The notes beneath the pieces are model-generated. The model was given only the letters and a program-made list of their open reading frames with translations. It was not told the DNA's origin and made no database searches. Made by a program: the position numbers and the translations under genes. A DNA stretch of 64,000 nt from Chlamydoabsidia padenii (taxonomy: Eukaryota; Mucoromycota; Mucoromycetes; Mucorales; Cunninghamellaceae): the NCBI GenBank assembly GCA_025330725.1, contig JAIWND010000006.1, positions 248,001-312,000 of the forward strand. The letters are read 5' to 3'. Below, piece by piece: positions 10,193 through 22,342 of this stretch; within the stretch, counting starts at the first letter, position 1, and each line of letters opens with the position of its first letter.

Positions 10193-10445
10193 TTTTTTGT
10201 TTACCTTTTGTTTTTATCGTATTGCGCAAGTAACGGTTTAACTCTTTCAAAGAGGACAAGACGCTTGTGACGAATTTAAAAGAAGGTAAAGGTAAAACAA
10301 GAAGAGAAGAAATTAAATATCTTCGGGCTTTTTTTTTTTTCTTCTTGATCGTAAAACTCCGACGATGTTGAAAGTGGGCTATAATTTCTGCCACGCAACT
10401 TTTTCCTTTTCTCTCATTATTCCACCCCACCACATCTTTTCTATT

Positions 10446-12318
10446 ATGACGAGTACGCTTGACGCTTTGGAACCTGGCCAAAAAGAACTATTGGAACAAT
10501 TTCAGGCAAGTCTTTTTGTGCTATTTAATTCATTCCTTGTTACTCACCTTTATACTTTTATTATGCTATAGGCCATCACGCAATCTAATGACTTGGAAGC
10601 ATCTATTGCTTTGCTTGAAAGACATGGCTGGAAACTGGAGGTAACACTTGACAGTTTAATATTGTTGTCAAGTTTTATTAACTTTATTATTCCGTAGCCT
10701 TCGATACAAAAGTTTTACGAGCCTGGGTCCTCACTACCAGACGAAACAAGGACACCTCCATCTCGTCCAACTGAACCACCTCCATCCATAACAACATCGA
10801 CAACAACAACAACAACAAACTTGCCATCACCAAGTACAACCATTCCAGCTTCAAGAAGGAACAGATCGGGTTTACTAGCTCTACTCATGTGGCCTTTTGG
10901 TATTGCATGGAATCTCACGTGGACTGTATTATCATTTGCAAGTAAGTATATATATATATATTCCTTCGCTCTATACTACAAAAAAAAAGAAGAAGAAGAA
11001 TAAAAGTGACTCATTATATTTTATAGGTCGATTTTTATCTAGACGCTCTATTACATCCAATCAACAAGTATCCGGTAATCATCGTCCTTCTCAACAACGT
11101 CAAGATCCAAAGGCTTCAGCAAGTCGATTTTTACGGGAATTCGAAAAGAATTATGGGGAAAATCATGTCGAATTCATTCAAGATGGATACACTCAAACAT
11201 TGGAACAAGCTCGTCGGAATCTTCAATTCTTTTTGGTGGTCTTACAAAGCGACGAACATGATGATACTGATCATTTCTGCCGCAACACCTTGACAAACCA
11301 AGATCTTGTTGATTTTATCCAATCCAAGAATATTCTCGTATGGGGTGGTAATGTGGGTCAAACAGAAGCTTACCAAGGTAAACTATTCTTCATCTAGTCA
11401 TAAAATGTCTATACTAATGTCATCCTCTTCATTTTAGTTAGCTGTACTTTACATGCAACAACTTATCCATTTATGGCTGTGATTGCTTTACAACCTAGCT
11501 CATCTGGATCTGCACCAAAATTATCTGTGGTTGATCGTTTAGAAGGACCAATACCACCAGCCACTCTTATCCAGCGCCTTGACACAACAATTCAAAGACA
11601 CGGCACTACCATGAATCGAATGAAGATGGAACGGGACCAAAGGGATATGGAAAGACGTCTAAGGGAAGATCAAGATAAAGCTTACTTGGAAAGTTTAAAG
11701 GCGGATCAAGAAAAGGTAAAAGAAAGAATCGTCATATTATATTCATTACACTCATCTTTATTGTATTGTATAGGAACGCAAAGCTCAAGAAGAACGTAAA
11801 GCTCTTGCCCTTGAAGAAGAACGACGAAATAATGCTCGATTGGAACACGAACTTTATCTCAAGAAGCGCCAACAATATATCCAATCTCTTTATCATACCT
11901 TATCTGAAGAACCTGGATCTGATTATCAAGGAAAGGTTACAAAGTTAAACTTCCGACTGGCTAATGGTGATAGAGTCATTCGAAAATTCAAGGAAACGGA
12001 TTCTATCGAGGTAAGAAAGATCGCATAAAAAAAATAAAAAAAATCGAATTATTAACATATTCTCTCTTTTTTTTTAATTAGACCTTGTATCAATTTGTGG
12101 AAGTCTACCCACTCCTTCAAAACGTAGAACTAAAATCTGCTGCACCAACATCACCACCTACTGATTACGAACACAAATACCGATTCACCATCCACTCACC
12201 ATTCCCTCGTACTGTCTATGACGCTCAAGAAAAGGACAGGCATCTACTTGATGTCTCTAGTTTATGGCCTAGTGCGACATTGATTGTTGATGCTAGTGAT
12301 GACCAGGATGATGATTAG
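10446..12318 (+). CDS. UBX2: UBX-domain protein, Ubx2/FAF2 (UBXD8) type
   Basis: Seven exons (10446-10505, 10572-10640, 10698-10941, 11027-11377, 11438-11715, 11774-12010, 12082-12318) give 491 residues. Order of parts: a short UBA-like N-terminus (QSNDLEASIALLERHGWKLE); a Pro/Thr linker; a hydrophobic hairpin segment (LLALLMWPFGIAWNLTWTVL); a UAS thioredoxin-like domain (RFLREFEKNYG to YPFMAVIAL); a charged coiled coil (MERDQRDMERRLREDQ onwards); and a C-terminal UBX domain (TKLNFRLANGDRVIRKF to ATLIVDASD). This layout is that of Ubx2/FAF2, which sits in the ER and lipid-droplet membrane and recruits Cdc48/p97 for ER-associated degradation. Intron 1 uses a GC donor (GCAAGT). The paralogue FAF1 lacks the hairpin, so FAF2/Ubx2 is the better match. 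Confidence 0.93.
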
Positions 12319-12672
12319 AACTATAGCTTTAATACCTATCACTCCCCTTCTCTCTCCCCCTCTCTCTTTGTTTTTAAATAAATAAATAAAATGTTTACTT
12401 TGGTTATGTGATCTTTATGTATTTTATGTTTGTATGGCTTCAATAAAGGATGAATAGCGGTGACACATAGTCAGCAATCAAGTATTGACAGAAGTAATAT
12501 GAATTAAAAAAAAAAGACAATACAGTAGTTAACACGCCCTACCCCCTTGTAAACATGGTTATAATAGTGATGATGATTGATTTTATTAATTAAAGATGAT
12601 ACAAAATGATAATATACAAGCTAAATGGATGTAAAGGACTACTACTACTACTACTACTACTAAAGAATGCCT
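12319..12672. other. 3' intergenic space between convergent genes
   Basis: AATAAA clusters near 12378 for the UBX gene and a CTA trinucleotide run near 12638-12661 before the methyltransferase stop. No gene seen. Confidence 0.6.
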
Positions 12673-13296
12673 TTATGACAAAGATTCCCGACTATAAACG
12701 TAAATCCCATCTTGTTCGTCAGCATGTTGGAGCGTGAGACCTTGGATTTCATTCAAGTTGAAGACCAGACTGATGATCCGCGCACCACGATCATGTAGAG
12801 CCAAGATATCCTCTGCAAAACGATCCGTATGGTCAGGAAGTAAAAACAGCACAATCACCGTCCATGGTAGTTCCCCACAGGTCGCTGTTTTGAGAGTCGC
12901 TAGTAGATCGCCTTGGTTAAACTGTACGCCATGGTCAAGATGATTACCACCAAAGACTTGATCTGCCAGTTGTCGAGAGAGTTGTACAAGATCGTCGTCC
13001 GTTTCGATACCCAAGGCTGTGTCGCATCCATATTCTGATACCGCGGCTGTTACAAATCGTCCATCGCCAGAGCCAAGATCCACCAAACGATCGTGAGGAC
13101 CCACTTTTCCCATGGATAACGCTTTAAGTACCCTTGTGGCTGATGTCGGACAAAACGGTGCCAAGCTGGTATCCACCCCTTCGAGATAGGCTGGAAAGGG
13201 ATCTTCGGCGGCAGCATCATGCGCCTGGTCATCGGCTGTTTGGTATACTTGTAAAAAGGAAGGCATTAGTGGTGAAGAATTGTCAAGTAGAGGCAA
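12673..13296 (-). CDS. class I SAM methyltransferase, FAM173-like
   Basis: An intronless gene of 207 residues. Motif I is clear (DRLVDLGSGDGRFVTAAV), followed by an acidic post-I position (ALGIETDDDLVQLSRQLAD) and QGDL. The lead-in PFCPTSATRVLKAL resembles the N-terminal region of the FAM173 family (ATP-synthase c-subunit and ANT lysine methyltransferases). Those enzymes sit in mitochondria and methylate lysine on membrane proteins; here the assignment to that family is inference from pattern. No transmembrane anchor is seen. An exact promoter motif ends 60 bp upstream of the start. Confidence 0.75.
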   Translation of the reverse strand: MPLLDNSSPLMPSFLQVYQTADDQAHDAAAEDPFPAYLEGVDTSLAPFCPTSATRVLKALSMGKVGPHDRLVDLGSGDGRFVTAAVSEYGCDTALGIETDDDLVQLSRQLADQVFGGNHLDHGVQFNQGDLLATLKTATCGELPWTVIVLFLLPDHTDRFAEDILALHDRGARIISLVFNLNEIQGLTLQHADEQDGIYVYSRESLS

Positions 13297-13651
13297 AAGA
13301 GAAGATAAAAAAAAAAAAAATCTGTTTTTATAATGTAGAGATAAAAAATTGAACTTTCAAATCCCGCCTTTTGGCCCTGACAGGTTAATGCTGTACACAT
13401 CATGACAAAGAACCCCATCGCGATTCATATTATTCAATAAGCCTTCCCCCCCCCCCACACACACACCACAAGTCATAATACAATCATCAAGATTCAGCAT
13501 CATACCATTAGTGTAGCAATGGTATGATCGCCAAAAAACTTCTCCCCGTACCACCATTCACAGATAATCTATAATTCCAAAAGAGTAAGTTTATTGTTCA
13601 ACACCAAATCTAACTAACTAGATAACGTAATCAACTACAATTGTAATATAT
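13297..13651. other. intergenic
   Basis: Promoter of the methyltransferase gene, a C/A-rich simple tract near 13447-13468, and the 3' flank of the SDH3 gene. No gene seen. Confidence 0.55.
13356..13366 (+). promoter_or_regulatory. TTCAAATCCCG element
   Basis: This is an exact copy followed by CC, 60 bp upstream of the methyltransferase ATG at 13296. Confidence 0.65.
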
Positions 13652-14484
13652 TTATAAACTGGCCAAGTACAAAGTGCCAACAACGGTACCACCAATAACA
13701 GCATAACCAGTCTTGTACACGCTCTTGATGTCGACAAATTTGGTGGCATCCCAAAACTAGATTATATGTATGAAGACACGATGATGAGTATGGGTATGAT
13801 TTTATTTTTTTGTTTCCATCCCACTTACCAAATGTCTGACACCGTTCAAGCAATGGAATACAAAGGGAGCAGCCAAGGTGGTTTTAGCGAGGACCTTGGC
13901 AGCCACAGGAGCAGCAGCCACGGCAGAGACGGCGCTAGCAGTATCAATAGTCAAACCAAGAGCAGGAGCGGCAAGATAACCCATGGCACCCAAGTAGAAA
14001 GCTATAGTAAGATTAAGGGTGAGGGTGAGTATGTATCTATATTGATCCTTTTTTTTTTTTGTGCTCTATATAATGACAACTTACCACCACCGAGAGCAGC
14101 ACCAGTGATTCTATGAAGACCGGAAAGATACCAGGTGATTTGAGGTTGGTAGATCGTCAAATGAGGAGAGACAGGTCGTAATTTACGTTGTTGGCGCAAA
14201 AGTTCGGATTCAGCATCAGGTGATTGAGCTTTGCTGGCAGGAGAGGCATTAAAGTGTCTTGTAAAAAGAAAAAAAGACGGGTGAGTAAAACATTGTTGTT
14301 GTCTTTTATTGTTTTTGTTTTCATTACCTAATACCCATGGGGGCAGCACCAATGTTCTTGAAAGCAATGTTGCGGGTGCTAGGGTCTAAGAATATAAACA
14401 ATTAGTGACAATCCATGGCTTTTAGTTGACTTTGTTATACATACTTTGAGCTACGGTTTTCAAAATGGTACGTGTGGCCAACAT
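13652..14484 (-). CDS. SDH3: succinate dehydrogenase cytochrome b subunit (SdhC)
   Basis: Five exons (14484-14445, 14385-14328, 14257-14085, 14001-13829, 13756-13652) give 182 residues with every junction in phase. The N-terminus is a mitochondrial presequence ([13 protein letters not shown]). The SdhC signature [20 protein letters not shown] leads into LHRITGAAL, followed by three hydrophobic segments and HCLNGVRHL, which holds the haem-ligand His region. The protein anchors complex II in the inner mitochondrial membrane and forms part of the haem b and ubiquinone site. Length and motif order match fungal SDH3. Confidence 0.95.
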
Positions 14485-15216
14485 TGTATTTGGTTTTGGT
14501 AACAATTAAAAAAAAAAAAAAAAGAGTGGGGAAGTGGAGAATATAGTTAGGAGAAAGAGAGGTTAAAAAAAATATTGGTCAAGGGGTCCCCCACCACTTG
14601 AACGTTCAGTGGACGTCATGGTTGAGTTACAAAATTTCTTACTGGAAAAAAATTACCCAATGAGATCAACGTAGGGTCGGGATATGAAAATACTCTTTAT
14701 GGAACCACTGTTTTATAGGGGTAAAGTTATACCAGCTTGGTTTCTACATTGCACGTGCTGAGCCGTGTTCTTCTTCATATGTATGGATGATCACACCATA
14801 TATAAAGTAATTTCATGCCTGGCTTTTTACTCTTGTCGTACTTTATCGACCGAGCAACAGATCACTTCCGTATTAAGGTCTCTTTACAAATATTCAAATC
14901 CCGTTTTCCCACGCTCAGTTCTCCTAGCAAGGTGAATAAACCCGATTTACTGTTTACTACTATATTAAAAAAGCAAGTGTATCTTAGTAAAAACTCAAAC
15001 TCCTCGATGACCAGAAACCACTGATCGTGCATTGGTCTCCTAGACAATTCAGGCTCACTGAAAAGAGATTGGCGATTAGGAAAATTTTCAATCGCCGCTC
15101 GTCATGGTTTCAAAAAGAGAAAAGAGGCAAATTTTTTTTTTCTTTCCATTACCCTTTCTAATTACTTCCTCCACCTTTTTTTTTTTTTTTTTAATAAACT
15201 TGCCTACATTTAAAAT
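14485..15216. other. divergent promoter region
   Basis: Space between the SDH3 and arrestin genes, which are transcribed in opposite directions. It holds one exact motif at 14893-14903 and a weaker one (TTTTCAATCGCCGC) about 130 bp before the arrestin start. No gene seen. Confidence 0.55.
14893..14903 (+). promoter_or_regulatory. TTCAAATCCCG element
   Basis: This is an exact copy between the divergent SDH3 and arrestin genes (409 and 314 bp from their start codons). Confidence 0.5.
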
Positions 15217-16607
15217 ATGCCGGTACCCTTTTTATCTGGAAACCATCAGTTGTCTATTGAACTTGCTGAACCTGTTGTTATTCTTCGTGGTCAAGCAAGC
15301 GACCCTACTACGGCGGTTGTACGAGGGGAAGTCGAATTGGTGCTGTCAAAACCAATATTGGCCTCTTCTGTGGTTGTGAAACTAGTTGGCAAATCTCATA
15401 TGCTTTGGCCTGAAGGTAAAAAACAAAACAAAAACAAAAAGAAAACTAATAGGTTTAATACTGACTTGGTATTGATGTAGGATTAGGACCTAGGAACAGC
15501 AAGCCCTATCACGAAAAGACCATTCACGAACAAAATATTATACTTCATTCAGTCTGTGAAGATTTGGATCGTACCTTACCAGCAGGGTTACATCGGTGGC
15601 CTTTTGAATTCCTTTTACCTAATCGACTTGTGGAAACTATCGAAGATGAACTTGCCAAAGTATATTACTATGTCTCTACCACTGTGCATCGAATTGGCAT
15701 GGGAACAGTCAACATTCGGTGTCGCCGACGAATCCTCTTATTGCGTGCTCTGTCCTGGTCTGATCAAGCACTCACTACTCACTCATTGGCCAATCCTTCA
15801 ATTGTGGTGGAACGGCGACTAGCTCAATGTGATGCCACCATCTTTATCGAAAAATCCATGGCTTCCTCTGGCACTCAATTCCCCATCACGGTTGTCCTCA
15901 GTCCTCATCGAAAACATGTCCATCTGGAAAGCTTATCTGTGCTATTGACGGAAAAACGTGTGTACCAGATCCCCGAATTCAATGTGCAACGTGGTGAACT
16001 ACATGATTACAAGCTTCCATTCCATAGTGCTCGGAATATGGCGGATACATCCATGTCATCCTTTGCACCACCAAACGATGTCGATCTCACCAACCTACGT
16101 CGCTCACTCACCACCAAGAATGCTCATATTCCATTGACAGCCACACCATTCCAGTACCGATTTGTCTTTACTTTACCAAATTGTGTCCATCTCAACCATA
16201 CTACCACTTATAACGAAATGCACTTTAACCACTTTTTAAAAATCAATATTGAACTGTCATTTCCCAAGGACGACGATGACAATAATGACACCAATACAAC
16301 AGTGGAAGAAGGGAAACAAGGTATCTTGAGGACATCAGTACATCTAGATACACCCATCACCATTTTGGACTGTCGACTCAAGGACGACCATGCAACTCTA
16401 CCATCATACGAAGCTTCACAACATGATTCGACTGTGGATGCAGATGATGTTGAAAATGATGATCACACCAAACACAAGGCTGGCTTCTTCTTATGTCCTT
16501 GTTATCTGGAATACAAAAAGGAATGCAAACAATTGGCTCGACCGGAATGGATGACTGTACGCCAAAATATCACTACTCCTCCCCCTCCTTATTCACATAA
16601 ATCTTAG
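15217..16607 (+). CDS. arrestin-domain protein with PPxY tail (ART type)
   Basis: Two exons (15217-15415, 15481-16607) give 441 residues. The N-terminal arrestin sandwich is seen in IELAEPVVILRG, GEVELVLSKPI, VVKLVGKSHMLWPEG and the LPAGLHRWPFEFLLP strand typical of alpha-arrestins. The C-terminal arrestin part includes FPITVVLSPHRKHVHLESL and YRFVFTLPNC. The tail ends with PPPPYSHKS, a PPxY motif that binds WW domains of Rsp5/NEDD4 ligases; LPSYEAS is a second, weaker one. ART proteins bring the ligase to plasma-membrane transporters for endocytosis. Which cargo it serves cannot be told from sequence. Confidence 0.9.
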
Positions 16608-17134
16608 ACTTAGTCCCCTCTCCTCTTCCTTTTTTTTTTTTTATACCGCCTAGTCATTCTATCATATCCTTTGTTACAATCGTCATTCTCATTCATTTTG
16701 TATTTTATATAATAAAAAAGCATACTTCATTCTATTTAATCTATTCTCTCTCTTGATCATTGTACACATACTTATCGGAAATGTTACATGATCTTATCGG
16801 GACTTGAAATACATTGGTATATCAAAATGGCTGAAGACTTTAACAACTATGCTGATAAAAATAAAGCTATGATGAAATAGAATGTTTCGTTGATCGGTTA
16901 TGCCATATTCTAACTGCATGGTCAAGTTGATCCCAGCATGTAATTTCAAAGGTCGACAGGGTTTTCCAGGAACCCTTAAAGAGGTTTGATTAAAAAAAAA
17001 AAAAAGTAGAAGACAAAGGACACATGGTTATGTTATATAGTCAAAAACAGGTTATTTATTAAAATGGTACGGTTACAAAATTAACATGTCATTAACACTA
17101 TCTACAATTTAAACATCTATTCTATAATCTATAC
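16608..17134. other. 3' intergenic space between convergent genes
   Basis: Contains ATAATAAA-like polyadenylation sequence near 16711. No gene seen. Confidence 0.6.
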
Positions 17135-17792
17135 TTAAAAACCTATAATAGAATGATGTATTAGCATTTGGGATTGGCGATTTTGAAGATAATATAGCAC
17201 GCCGCTACTTACAACATTGGCAATCAAAGGGACAGTCTGGTGTATCTTGACCTTCACCTATCCGTAAATCCTTGACATCGTAGAGAGGGTATCCATCTTC
17301 AGTTGTACGTTCTAAACAAAAGAATGACACATTAGTATTATAATCCCTTCCTTCCCTTCCTTTCCCCCTCCCCAATTTTTGTTTGTTTGTTTAATACTTA
17401 CTAGCTTTTTTGCCCCTAGAATCACCGAACTGATCATCATCCACAGAGGGTGGTGGAGGAGGTTGAGCCTTTCTTTTGAGGTTTTGAGCAGCCGCCAATT
17501 GAGCAAAAATGACTTCTTGGACCTTGTGTTCATCTTCTTCACTATCTTGTTCATCATCCTTTTCATCATTTGTTTTCGTCTTGCTGTCTTCTTCAAGGGC
17601 AGCCTTTTTCTTTTGTTTGCGTTTTTGTTTCTTTGTCAATGGTGTGGATTGATCCTTCTTGTCCTCGTCTTCCCCAGGTGATGACTTTACGATTTTCTTG
17701 GTGGCAAAGATATCATCAATTTCATTGTTTTTGGTGTTGTCCTTTAATTGTTTGTCGTTATCAACCTTGGCTGCTTTTGTTGATTTCGCCAT
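17135..17792 (-). CDS. DUF1764-family nuclear protein
   Basis: Three exons (17792-17402, 17311-17213, 17142-17135) give 165 residues. The N-terminal half is Lys/Asp/Glu rich with KKQKRKQKKK, suggesting a nuclear or nucleolar location. The conserved C-terminus carries QFGDSRGKKAKRTTEDGYPL, DLRIGEG and DTPDCPFDCQCCF, which is the DUF1764 signature. The last exon is only 8 nt and supplies the final Cys-Phe; without it the protein would end CCK, so the splice is favoured. Family function is unknown. It is head-to-head with the gene at 17967, with 174 bp between the start codons and a TTCGAAACCCG motif variant in between. Confidence 0.88.
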
Positions 17793-17892
17793 GATTAAAA
17801 TAAAAAAAAAAGTGGAAAAGAGAGAAGGAAATAAAAAAAAAATTTGATCCTCAATGCATAAAATTGACACTGGTTGGGAAAAAGCCACTATT

Positions 17893-17903
17893 TTCGAAAC
17901 CCG
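17893..17903 (+). promoter_or_regulatory. variant motif TTCGAAACCCG
   Basis: Two differences from the 11-mer. It sits in the 174-bp shared promoter of two divergent genes. Confidence 0.4.
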
Positions 17904-17966
17904 TCTGAGATGAATTCCACTTTTTCTTCTTCCATGATCCCCCCCCCTTTTTTTTTTTCTAGATGA

Positions 17967-18599
17967 ATGGATAAAGTTCAACTCAAAACTCTTGTGCAAA
18001 GCTATCGACAATATGAAACCAACTTTATGACAACATTGACTCCATCAACAGCTCTTGACGATTCTCTCCTCTATGGCGAAATGGCTTTCTGCTTGGCAGG
18101 ACTCAAATCTGCTGTCCTTATTGACTTGCCTGTTGGATTGATCAGCGCCTACACCAAAGCCGTGATAGAACCTTGGATGAGACAATACGACAAGGAATTA
18201 ATGGGCGACTGGATTCTGATTCAACGACGACTCTACAGCCCCGAAATACAGGGCAATATGGTCTTTCTCTTTGTCCACCTCCCCCAATTAACAACAAGCA
18301 TGCGGACAAGTCTAATGTTATCACCACAGGCGACTTCATTATCAGACCAATGTGATATAGGATCCGAAGATGAACTAGCCATGCTTCTTGACTACCCTGG
18401 CCGTCTTCCTCGATCGATGCTGGAACTCGACACCATGCGTGAAGTGGCCTATTACAACCAACTTGACAAGACTATCCTCACTACTTTTGCATGTCAATTG
18501 GAACAACAAGACAACGTCCACTCTCACTTTAAATTATACCAGGATACCATGCTTCTTATTGGATTACCACTGGGTCTTATTTTTAGGCGTCCTACTTAG
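17967..18599 (+). CDS. uncharacterised 210-residue protein
   Basis: A single-exon gene. I do not recognise the family with confidence. It contains a hydrophobic stretch (MAFCLAGLKSAVLIDLPVGL), an aromatic/charged middle and a conserved-looking C-terminal third (DYPGRLPRSMLELDTMREVA, then YYNQ and LTTFACQLEQQDNVHSHF). No signal peptide or clear transmembrane helix is present. The shape vaguely resembles the small eukaryotic UPF0739 (C1orf74) proteins, but I would not assign it. The tight divergent arrangement with the DUF1764 gene suggests shared regulation. Confidence 0.75.
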   Translation: MDKVQLKTLVQSYRQYETNFMTTLTPSTALDDSLLYGEMAFCLAGLKSAVLIDLPVGLISAYTKAVIEPWMRQYDKELMGDWILIQRRLYSPEIQGNMVFLFVHLPQLTTSMRTSLMLSPQATSLSDQCDIGSEDELAMLLDYPGRLPRSMLELDTMREVAYYNQLDKTILTTFACQLEQQDNVHSHFKLYQDTMLLIGLPLGLIFRRPT

Positions 18600-18989
18600 T
18601 ATAGAAATTATTTAAATTATATATTATAATAAAAGATTGGATGGTTGATATGTCGACTAACTAGATGCAAATACTAGCGACTAGGAAGGAATGAATGTTA
18701 TGAAGTGAAACATTGAAGATGTCATTCGGCAGACCACTGGGCCAGGATTATGTACATATCAAGAGGAACATGATTTACCCATGATACAACTAAAAGAGTG
18801 GCAATTACATTTATGGTAAATAGCAAGGCAAGACATATTTAAAATTAAATGGTTGTTGTTGTTGTTGTTGTTGTTTTTATTTATTTAATGATTTAATTAA
18901 TTAACTAATTAACAAATACTACCAAGTCTATGTATCAAATAATTTGCTAACTACAACTAAAAGGAGGAGGGAGGGAGTGATGATAAATT
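18600..18989. other. 3' intergenic space between convergent genes
   Basis: Contains a TTG trinucleotide run near 18851-18873 and AT-rich sequence. No gene seen. Confidence 0.6.
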
Positions 18990-19931
<942 letters not shown>

Positions 19932-20032
19932 CTAAGTAGAGAGAGTGGTATGATAAAAATTAGAATAAAAAAAGTAAGAAGAGAAAGAAATGGAGAGCCA
20001 AGACCATTTTATAATTTTCTGCTTAAATATAA

Positions 20033-20043
20033 TTCAAATCCCG
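20033..20043 (+). promoter_or_regulatory. TTCAAATCCCG element
   Basis: This is an exact copy followed by C, 129 bp upstream of the ubiquitin-AN1 start. Confidence 0.65.
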
Positions 20044-20870
20044 CTGGACCAATGAAATCATTATTCTGGTAGTTTCCCTTTTCCTTCTATATGCTCGCTA
20101 AGCTTTGTCCTGCACCAATGGGGGTATTCTATTTCATTGTTCCAAAAAAAGCTTATCAATCAACCACACCAATACATCTTACCTATTAAATCCCCTCTTC
20201 CTTTTTAAAATCATTGTTTCCACCAAGATTGGTGTAAATGGAATGACGGCATTGTATCATATGGTCATCCTTTGTATTCTGACGAACTCATTCGTTTGAA
20301 TCAAGACAATTCCATCCTGCACTATCACAAATCATCATCATTGATTAAGTATTGCAATAGAATAGTTTGACAGATTGAATAATGAGTTGAGAAAGAATAG
20401 CATGATTTGCAAATGACAAATGGAACCACCATTGTAAGGTCCCTATAAGGAGAGACCACTATATTTCCAACACACTTCTTTCAAGGAGCAAGCAAGCAGG
20501 GAAAGATGGTGAAATTTCAAACCCCGTAACATTTAAGCACTAGTCCAAATCGATTAATCGAAAGGGGAAGATGATCAAGGGGATGGAAACTAAAAAGGAA
20601 ATTCAAACTATAGCTTTTGCATGAAGAAGCCAACGGAAAAAAGATGATGTCAATGGAATTTGGGTCAGTCGCGGGATTTCAAATCCTAGTTTGGACGGCA
20701 AGCCATTCCGATCATGCATAACATCATTTGCTGGAATTGGGTGGTGATCAGATTCGGGTCAAGTCATATCTGCAAGTAATGAACGAGAACCACATACATC
20801 AATGCAATTCCGCGTGCTTTTATCTTTTTTGGATCCAGACAAGTATTAGTTTATACAACTAATTAACTTT

Positions 20871-20872
<2 letters not shown>

Positions 20873-20910
<38 letters not shown>
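20873..20910. repeat. 38-nt poly(T) run
   Basis: A homopolymer in intergenic DNA. Confidence 0.95.
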
Positions 20911-20915
<5 letters not shown>

Positions 20916-21104
20916 ATGCATACAACTATACAACAAAACATATCAACATACATAGAGATAGGGTAACAAGTTTTTTTTATTTATTGTCAATGGGTCAATC
21001 AAACAAGATTTTATGATACATAAAGGATCAGGCTATACAATCTATCGAGTGGTAACTATACTAATGGCGAATAATAAGTGGAATAAGGGGATTTTACTGA
21101 TTGT

Positions 21105-21686
21105 TCAAGCAACAAGTTCGACCACTATAAAAGAAGAAGAGAGAGTTAGTCAAAATCGATCTTTATATATATATTCATGTTGCTTACCACCACCGGCAGT
21201 CTTGATCTTTTCTTCAGCACGACAAGAGATGAATCGAGTACGAATAATAACAGGTTGTCCAACACGTCCCTTGGCCAACACCTTACCATAACCCTATATA
21301 TATATACATATAAAACAAGTTTAGATAAAAATAGATACACAAAGGAGAAACTCCTTGATCAAGCTATTTTCAAATATATTTACGTTTTGAAGAGCATCAA
21401 CGACAGGAACTTTTTCAGTATTCTTGTATTGTTCACGCACACCTTCACCGGCCAAAGTCCAGATTTGGTCCAAGTTGACAACAGGGCGCCGTTGAGTGTT
21501 CTTCTTCAAATGGAAAGTACGCATACCCACTTTACCAAAGTAGCCAGGATGGTACTTATCCATGTTAATACGGTGATGATGTTGACCACCAGTAAGACCA
21601 CGACCACCAGGATGCTTTCTGTGTTTGCCGATCCGACCGTGACCAGCAGAGACATGTGTGATGTATTCTAGTAGGCTATGTTCCAT
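21105..21686 (-). CDS. RPL28: 60S ribosomal protein uL15 (L28/L27a), odd N-terminus
   Basis: Three exons are clear (21686-21384, 21293-21188, 21124-21105). They encode [20 protein letters not shown], then [20 protein letters not shown], through [20 protein letters not shown] and [20 protein letters not shown] to a C-terminal VVELVA. uL15 is a core large-subunit protein that binds 23S/28S-type rRNA. The universally conserved basic N-terminus expected before HVSAGHG (a TRF-x-KTRKHRG type sequence) is missing. Directly upstream the frame reads [10 protein letters not shown], and no exon with the expected sequence is found up to 22040. An ATG followed at once by GTAATACGT at 21952-21944 looks like a typical ribosomal-protein first exon. 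Either the start is divergent, or this copy is altered or misassembled. Total about 142 residues. Confidence 0.85.
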
Positions 21687-22342
21687 TGGTACGTAACAAG
21701 ATATCCAGTGTTGTTATTATAAATACAATCACCCTTCCTCCGTTTAAAGACACTTGACGAGAAGATGGACGATGAATTGTTGTCGATTCAAAAGACAAGT
21801 TGTATTCGTTTCATATCACTAATGGAATCGCAGTTGATAGGTCAATTATGATTCGTGTCCGCATGATAGTTCGAGTATTCATCCATCATCCATCCATCGT
21901 ATTCGTGTTCCATCGTATCGTATTCTTTTGCGTTTGTCGTACGTATTACCATGGATGATTCCTAAATAAAAGTGGGGAAGAAAGAGGGGAAAAGGAAAGA
22001 AGAGGGCGAAAAATCAATTTATACAAAACTCATTTGAGCGGGATTTTAAATAAACCGACCGACTGGTCTTCCTGTGATGACATTATCATGCAATCGTTCA
22101 AAGAAAGTAGTGAACTGTATTGTTCGCTCTATAATTGTTTTTTATGTTCACCCTTCAAGTGCTGTGTAGTATTTCTAGTGAATACATCCTCTCTATTTTA
22201 TCAAGGATTCAAACTCTCTGCATAATGTCACACGATAATTGAAAGCCCGATTATCTGCGCATCCCATCATTTATACACCCTCATTCCTTTTTCCCTCTCT
22301 TTCTTCCATCCATCCATCCTTTTATCCATCCATCCATCAGCC
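21687..22342. other. divergent promoter of uL15 and eEF1B-gamma
   Basis: Contains the ATG-GTAATACGT candidate first exon, a motif variant GCGGGATTTTAAA (22038-22050, minus orientation) and CCAT repeats just before the eEF1B-gamma start. Confidence 0.55.
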
